From NCBI GenBank assembly GCA_021401465.1, contig JADDMT010000035.1:1-64000 (forward strand): a DNA stretch of 64,000 bases. The letters run 5' to 3'. Positions within the stretch are counted from its first letter, which is position 1. Each line of letters opens with the position of its first letter. Shown here one piece after another: positions 63,902 to 64,000 of this stretch. The notes beneath the pieces are model-generated. The model saw only the letters and a program-made list of their open reading frames with translations, did no database searches and was not told the origin of the DNA. Source of the stretch: Teratosphaeria epicoccoides (taxonomy: Eukaryota; Ascomycota; Dothideomycetes; Mycosphaerellales; Teratosphaeriaceae). Both the position numbers and the translations under genes were made by a program.

Positions 63902-64000
63902 ATGTCACTGCCTCGGAGCCACGACAGCGTTTGGGCATAAACTTGGGCGGGCCGGGCGTGCAAGAACAAGCGAGTTTGCATTTCTGCTCTGGCGTCGACG

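Overview
The window looks like nuclear chromosomal DNA of a filamentous ascomycete. Coding exons are GC-rich. Introns are short (mostly 43-95 bp) with GTRNGT-type donors. Several proteins have the fungal form of their family, including a type II-anchored histidine acid phosphatase, an EF-hand aspartate/glutamate carrier and a WAPL cohesin regulator. The small cysteine-rich secreted protein and the SANT-like proteins suggest Dothideomycetes, perhaps the Mycosphaerella/Capnodiales side. That placement is inference, because no marker gene can be compared here. There are no operons, CRISPR arrays or prokaryotic signals.

Layout. 0-0.6 kb: 3' part of the COPII GTPase SAR1. 1.2-5.4 kb: two small polytopic membrane proteins on the minus strand, possibly diverged paralogues, with coding-like remnants between them. 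6-11.1 kb: chromatin AAA-ATPase/bromodomain protein YTA7 (1702 aa). 12.7-18.5 kb: mitochondrial genes AGC1 (Asp/Glu carrier) and ISM1 (Ile-tRNA synthetase). 18.7-23.7 kb: NmrA-like reductase, divergent histidine acid phosphatase, and a beta-lactamase-like serine hydrolase. 23.7-36 kb: a gene-poor, accessory-looking stretch with a secreted Cys-rich PLA2-like protein, orphan zinc-finger-like genes, coding remnants, a tRNA-like element and AT-rich DNA. 36-40.7 kb: divergent pair FUR1 (uracil phosphoribosyltransferase) and WPL1 (cohesin release). 41.6-48 kb: lineage-restricted, disordered proteins separated by G-tract and microsatellite DNA. 48.6-51.7 kb: F-box protein, divergent from cofilin COF1. 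53-57.7 kb: a large disordered protein and cytosolic seryl-tRNA synthetase SES1. 58.6-61.6 kb: two neighbouring SANT/Myb-like genes. 62.5-63.9 kb: 3-phosphoglycerate dehydrogenase (serine biosynthesis).

Most conserved genes are housekeeping: secretion, chromatin, mitochondrial exchange and translation, pyrimidine salvage, cohesion, actin and serine metabolism. I found no convincing multi-gene novel system. The best leads are the neighbouring SANT-like pair, the PLA2-like secreted protein, the membrane protein pair and the duplicated zinc-knuckle orphan in the accessory stretch. Exon junctions were read by eye from frame and splice consensus. Where two models fit, this is stated.
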